Assembly (NCBI GenBank): GCA_022360075.1
Contig: JAKSDN010000328.1
Span: 1-9,296 of the forward strand
Reading direction: 5' to 3'
DNA from: Kiloniellales bacterium
GTDB taxonomy: Bacteria; Pseudomonadota; Alphaproteobacteria; Kiloniellales; JAKSDN01
Length of the DNA stretch: 9,296 bases
This document shows positions 6,674-9,296 of the stretch, piece by piece. The position numbers were made by a program, and so were the translations under genes. A model generated the notes under the pieces. It had not been told where the DNA came from, ran no database searches, and was given only the letters and a program-made list of their open reading frames with translations. Position 1 is the stretch's first letter; every line of letters begins with the position of its first letter.

Positions 6674-7666
6674 TTAGCCGATATAGCCTTCGGCTTCGAA
6701 CCAGTCGATGGCATCGCTCAGGGCCGCTTCGGCGGGTCGGAAGCGATAGCCCAGCTCGGCCGTCGCCTTGGCGCTCGAGAAGTACATCCATTTGCGCGAC
6801 ATCCTGAGACCGTCGACGGTCACGAAGGGCTCGCCGCGGCGGCGAATCCGCGCCCAGGCCTCCGCCAGACGCGCCAAGGGCATCAGCAGGGAGGGGTTGA
6901 GGCGAACCTTGGGCGGCTTGCGGCCGACCTTGACCGCGATCACGGTGAGAATCTGCGCCAGGCTCATGTCCTCGCCGCCCAGGATGTAGCGCTCGCCGAC
7001 CCGGCCCTTGTCGAAGGCCAGCAGGTGGCCGGCGGCGACATCGTCGACATGGACCACGTTCAAGCCGGTGTCCACGAAAGCCGGGACCCGGCCGGAAGCC
7101 GCCTCGACGATCACGCGCCCGGTCGGCGTCGGCTTGACGTCGCGCGGACCGATCGGCGTGGAGGGGTTGACGGTCACGACCGGCAGGCCCTCCTCCGCGA
7201 TCAGCCGCCGCACCTCCGCCTCGGCCAGGAATTTCGAGCGCTTGTAATGGCCGATCATATCGTCGAGGCCGACCGGCGAGTCTTCATTGGCCGGCGAGCC
7301 GTCCTTGTGCAGCCCCAGGGTCGCCACGCTGCTGGTGTAGACCATGCGCGTCACCCCGGCCTTGGCGGCGCAGCGCAGAAGATTGCGCGTGCCCTCGACG
7401 TTGACGGCATAGATCGCATCCGGGTCCGGGACCCAGAGCCGATAGTCGGCGGCGACGTGGAACAGAGCATCGCAACCGGCAAGCGCAGCCTCCAGGCTCG
7501 AGGGCTCGCGCAGATCCCCGACCGCGGTCTCGACGGGGAGCTCGGCGATGTTGCGGCGATCGCTGTCGGCCCGCGTCAGTACGCGTACGCTCTCGCCGCG
7601 CGCCAGCAGCAAGCGGGCCACGGCCGAGCCGACGAAGCCAGTGGCCCCGGTGACCAGGGCCTTCAT
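6674..7666 (-). CDS. hpnA: HpnA, hopanoid-associated sugar epimerase/reductase
   Basis: A 330-residue extended short-chain dehydrogenase (NAD-dependent epimerase/dehydratase family). The N-terminal Rossmann motif GATGFVG is at residues 7-13. The active-site pair YXXXK is Y141-K145 (YKRSK), with the preceding TSS at 111-113 supplying the usual serine or threonine. The stretch PSTPIGPRDVKPTPTGR looks like the HpnA subgroup. The substrate is not established; the family name comes from its co-occurrence with hopanoid genes, and a role in head-group sugar modification is inferred. The start is ATG 7664-7666, 42 nt after the nucleotidyltransferase stop, with only a weak GGCGGG as possible ribosome-binding site. 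Alternative: a related reductase such as the ceramide reductase type, which is also an epimerase-family protein; the hopanoid neighbours argue for HpnA. Confidence 0.9.
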   Translation of the reverse strand: MKALVTGATGFVGSAVARLLLARGESVRVLTRADSDRRNIAELPVETAVGDLREPSSLEAALAGCDALFHVAADYRLWVPDPDAIYAVNVEGTRNLLRCAAKAGVTRMVYTSSVATLGLHKDGSPANEDSPVGLDDMIGHYKRSKFLAEAEVRRLIAEEGLPVVTVNPSTPIGPRDVKPTPTGRVIVEAASGRVPAFVDTGLNVVHVDDVAAGHLLAFDKGRVGERYILGGEDMSLAQILTVIAVKVGRKPPKVRLNPSLLMPLARLAEAWARIRRRGEPFVTVDGLRMSRKWMYFSSAKATAELGYRFRPAEAALSDAIDWFEAEGYIG

Positions 7667-7708
7667 CGTCTGGAGCCCGCCGAGGAGGCTAAGGTGTCGT
7701 GGGAAAAG

Positions 7709-8470
7709 CTATCGGGCCGGCACGGTGCCGGGTATCGGCGCCAGTTGCGGCAGGATCTCGCTCTGGGCACGCCGCAGGTCCTCTGGAAAATCGATCTCGA
7801 CCCATGGCAAGCCGGTCACGTCCTCGACCTGAAAGCCGCCATCGGGCTGGCCGAGAAGAACGTCACGGAATGCCACCTCATACATCTCATCCAGATTGCC
7901 GGAGTCAACATGATCGGAAGCGGCGGCGGCCACTTTGGCGGCTATCTCGGGCGACATGCGTGCGAAGCCGATCCACTCGCCCCACCAGTCGTGCTCGATT
8001 TCCGGGCGCTTGTGGAAGTCGACGAGCTTGCCACCACGCATGCAGAGCTTGACCGGATCCTCGCCTTCCTCGGTCTGGCGGTCCATCAGAAAGCAGTTGT
8101 CGTGGGCTGAGGCCAGCAAGCGTTCCATCATGCGGTGGTCGTAGAGCACGTCGCCGTCCATGAAGATCACCGGCTCGCCGCTCGCCAGGCACTCGCGCAG
8201 GGTCCAAAGCGAGACGATCGCGCCGCGCTCGTACTGCGGGTTGAAATGAGTCTGCACCATATCGCCCGCCCCGATCCGAGCGAGCTCGGCCTCCACCCGC
8301 TCGGCCCGATAGCCGACGACCAGATCGATGTGCTCCAGCCCGCAGGATCGCAGGATCGCGATATGGCGCGCGAGCAGGCTCTCGCCCTCGAATCGCAGGA
8401 GGACCTTCGGCGGCAACTCGGGCTTGTTCAAACGACGGCCGACACCGGCCCCGAGGATCAGCGCCCGCAT
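7709..8470 (-). CDS. LicC-like nucleotidyltransferase (sugar-phosphate or phosphocholine cytidylyltransferase type)
   Basis: A 253-residue single-domain NTP transferase of the GT-A-like fold that would activate a phosphorylated small molecule with a nucleotide; substrate and nucleotide are unknown. The N-terminal nucleotide-binding signature is LGAGVGRRL at residues 6-14, with lysine K22 in PPK. The middle has NPQY (77-80) and a Ser-Leu pair at 87-88, then the metal-binding aspartates in FMDGDV (D105, D107). Near the end, WVEIDFPEDL (D227) matches the second metal-binding aspartate of the family. The layout resembles LicC-type cytidylyltransferases more than long sugar-nucleotide pyrophosphorylases. 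The start ATG 8470 follows a strong GGAGGAG (8478-8484). An upstream extension in frame to 8674 is Arg/Ala-rich and rejected. It is first in an apparent operon with hpnA and hpnH, so a head-group role is inferred. I assign no gene name. Confidence 0.85.
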   Translation of the reverse strand: MRALILGAGVGRRLNKPELPPKVLLRFEGESLLARHIAILRSCGLEHIDLVVGYRAERVEAELARIGAGDMVQTHFNPQYERGAIVSLWTLRECLASGEPVIFMDGDVLYDHRMMERLLASAHDNCFLMDRQTEEGEDPVKLCMRGGKLVDFHKRPEIEHDWWGEWIGFARMSPEIAAKVAAAASDHVDSGNLDEMYEVAFRDVLLGQPDGGFQVEDVTGLPWVEIDFPEDLRRAQSEILPQLAPIPGTVPAR

Positions 8471-8562
8471 CGGCGCGCTCCTCCGACACCGAGGCGGTCG
8501 CCTGAAATTCCCGTATCTGGCAACGCTCTTCCCTCGCTCCGCTAGCCTTCTTGCGACCGTGA

Positions 8563-8594
8563 TCGCGGCGCCAGAAATCGCAACGTCGCCGCGA
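8563..8594 (-). repeat. 8-bp inverted repeat in the nucleotidyltransferase leader
   Basis: TCGCGGCG at 8563-8570 and CGCCGCGA at 8587-8594 are perfect reverse complements around a 16-nt loop. The repeat lies 93 nt before the nucleotidyltransferase start, so it could form a stable hairpin in that leader. No T-run follows on either strand, so it is not a typical terminator. GC-rich DNA makes such repeats fairly common. Confidence 0.35.
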
Positions 8595-8634
8595 GCTTCG
8601 CGCCCGCCTGCTGACTTGCGGATCACGTCCGCGT

Positions 8635-8677
8635 TTGTCAAGTTCTCGTCACATTGCTGAGCGGATTCTGTCACATT
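8635..8677 (+). promoter_or_regulatory. 11-bp-phased GTCA repeats, Pho-box-like
   Basis: Four heptamers begin exactly 11 bp apart: TTGTCAA (8635), TCGTCAC (8646), CTGAGCG (8657) and CTGTCAC (8668). Three carry GTCA; the third is degenerate. GTCACATT occurs exactly twice here (8648-8655 and 8670-8677), 22 bp apart. Known PhoB sites are CTGTCAT-type heptamers repeated at 11 bp, so the array resembles a Pho box or another OmpR-family response-regulator site. It lies about 100 nt before hpnM and 165 nt before the nucleotidyltransferase, so either direction could be controlled. Confidence 0.35.
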
Positions 8678-8688
8678 CGAGATCGAAT
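8675..8688. promoter_or_regulatory. Short palindrome upstream of hpnM, possible operator
   Basis: ATTCGA (8675-8680) and TCGAAT (8683-8688) form a 6-bp inverted repeat with a 2-nt centre. It lies 12 nt before the candidate hpnM -35 box and touches the end of the phased repeats. The form suits binding of a dimeric regulator, but no regulator is encoded nearby in the window. Confidence 0.3.
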
Positions 8689-8700
8689 CAGATTTAGAGC

Positions 8701-8729
8701 TTGGCCGGCGCCGGGGCGTCGCCTATATG
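8701..8729 (+). promoter_or_regulatory. Candidate sigma70 promoter for hpnM
   Basis: TTGGCC at 8701-8706 and TATATG at 8724-8729 are separated by exactly 17 nt. Transcription would begin near 8736, about 40 nt before the hpnM ATG. The -35 half is the same TTGGCC as in the candidate hpnH promoter. This is the best promoter-like pair in the divergent region, judged by eye. Confidence 0.4.
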
Positions 8730-8775
8730 GCCGCAATCGACTCGGACGCAAGTCCAGAGCCAAATGAGGACGGAG

Positions 8776-9296
8776 ATGGGATTGAAGGACTTGAGGAAGC
8801 TCGTTCTAGCCCTGTTCATGATGGGCTCGATTCTCCCCGCTGCAGCACGAGCCAGTGCCGATGCGAAGGATACTGTCGAGCGCCTCAACGCAACGCTGCT
8901 CCAGGTGATGCAGCAGGCCGATCAGCTCGGCTACCAGGGACGCTATGAAACCTTGGCACCGGTGCTGACCGAGTCGTTCAACTTCCCGGTGATGGCCCGG
9001 ATCTCGCTCGGCAAGCATTGGCGGAACCTGAGCAACGAGCAGAAGCGGGAGCTGACACAGGTCTTCGCCCGATTGAGCGTCGCCACCTTCGCCTCGCGCT
9101 TCGACGGCTACAGCGGCGAGCGCTTCCAGGTACGCGGCGAGGAGCCCCGGCGCAAGGGCACGATGCTGGTCGACAACGTGCTGATCAAGACGTCGGGCGA
9201 GACCATCCCGATCAACTACGCGGTGCGCGAGTTCGACGGCACCTGGCGTATCGTCGATGTCTATCTCGATGCGAAGTACAGCGAGCTCGCCTTGAA
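8776..9296 (+). CDS. hpnM: HpnM, MlaC-type hopanoid-associated periplasmic protein (3' end cut)
   Basis: The first 173 codons of a secreted protein of the MlaC/Ttg2D (toluene tolerance) family, which is usually about 200 residues, so roughly 30 are missing beyond the window. Residues 1-26 look like a Sec signal peptide: KDLRK at the start, a hydrophobic core, then AARA with likely cleavage after A26. Mature features typical of MlaC proteins are the early helix, YETLAPVLTESFNFPVMARI, WRNLSNEQKREL and the closing beta region NYAVREFDGTWRIVDVYLD. MlaC proteins carry lipids across the periplasm; HpnM is the version found with hopanoid genes, usually near the RND exporter HpnN, so a role in hopanoid trafficking is inferred. 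ATG 8776 is preferred because AGGA sits 5 nt before it; ATG 8764 is in frame but lacks a good ribosome-binding site. Alternative: an ordinary MlaC. Confidence 0.85.
   Translation, partial: MGLKDLRKLVLALFMMGSILPAAARASADAKDTVERLNATLLQVMQQADQLGYQGRYETLAPVLTESFNFPVMARISLGKHWRNLSNEQKRELTQVFARLSVATFASRFDGYSGERFQVRGEEPRRKGTMLVDNVLIKTSGETIPINYAVREFDGTWRIVDVYLDAKYSELAL

Larger units (their letters stand above)
8471..8775. promoter_or_regulatory. Divergent control region between the nucleotidyltransferase gene and hpnM
   Basis: This 305-nt gap has no convincing gene. The left part (8471-8630) is GC-rich and would form the leader of the minus-strand operon. It contains the strong Shine-Dalgarno of the nucleotidyltransferase (8478-8484) and an 8-bp inverted repeat (8563-8594). 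The right part (8634-8700) is AT-richer and holds 11-bp-phased repeats, a palindrome and the approach to an hpnM promoter. A perfect -35-like TTGACA on the minus strand (8641-8636) could serve the nucleotidyltransferase operon, but I find no good -10 at 16 to 18 nt, so that promoter is only weakly supported. Confidence 0.6.

Noticed and set aside
5583..6677. 364-codon plus-strand frame opposite hpnH
   Set aside because: Translation is Val/Leu/Ala/Asp-rich without motifs and lies opposite a clear radical SAM gene; a shadow of GC-rich coding DNA.
6674..7666. Ceramide-reductase-type enzyme instead of HpnA
   Set aside because: The epimerase fold is shared, but the PSTPIGPRD region and adjacency to hpnH fit HpnA better; no sphingolipid genes are visible.
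7025..8110. 361-codon plus-strand frame opposite hpnA and the nucleotidyltransferase
   Set aside because: It spans two real genes and the gap between them on the other strand and shows no domain.
8471..8674. Upstream extension of the nucleotidyltransferase
   Set aside because: The nucleotide-binding motif begins at the ATG at 8470, which has a strong GGAGGAG site; the extension has no family resemblance and runs through regulatory DNA.
8727..8948. Small plus-strand frame overlapping the start of hpnM
   Set aside because: It is in a different frame from the MlaC-like protein, whose signal peptide and conserved body are continuous to the window end.

Overview
The window is a hopanoid (bacterial triterpenoid lipid) biosynthesis locus from a high-GC bacterium, most likely an alphaproteobacterium of Rhodospirillales type. 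That placement is inferred from base composition, from the hpnC-D-E-shc-G gene order and from the proteobacterial-style squalene-hopene cyclase; no search was run. Coding density is high, codon use looks uniform, and I see no tRNA, rRNA, insertion sequence or CRISPR array. All genes are intact except the two cut by the window edges.

Layout. Positions 2-5345, plus strand: hpnC (3' end only), hpnD, hpnE, shc (hpnF) and hpnG. This run makes squalene from farnesyl diphosphate (HpnD, HpnC, HpnE), cyclises it to hopene/hopanol (Shc), and contains the nucleosidase-type enzyme (HpnG) that acts on adenosylhopane. Positions 5328-8470, minus strand: a LicC-like nucleotidyltransferase, then hpnA (sugar epimerase/reductase family), then hpnH (radical SAM adenosylhopane synthase). 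hpnH meets hpnG tail to tail with an 18-bp overlap. Positions 8471-8775: a 305-bp divergent control region. From 8776 to the window end, plus strand: hpnM, a periplasmic MlaC-type lipid-binding protein whose last part lies outside the window.

How the genes work together: FPP to presqualene diphosphate (HpnD), to hydroxysqualene (HpnC), to squalene (HpnE), to diploptene/diplopterol (Shc), to adenosylhopane (HpnH), to ribosylhopane (HpnG). HpnM probably works with an HpnN-type exporter, expected just downstream, to move hopanoids toward the outer membrane. HpnA and the nucleotidyltransferase are the two enzymes without a settled step. Their position in front of hpnH makes an activated head-group intermediate a reasonable guess.

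The points most worth a second look are the nucleotidyltransferase inside the hopanoid locus, the inverted position of hpnH, and the divergent region before hpnM. That region holds helically phased GTCA-type repeats resembling a PhoB box, a short palindrome and a plausible sigma70 promoter. The three AT-richer gaps (2513-2643, 6516-6673, 8471-8775) are where promoters are expected. Apart from the nucleotidyltransferase arrangement, the locus is a conventional hopanoid cluster, and I do not see an undescribed system I can prove from sequence alone.
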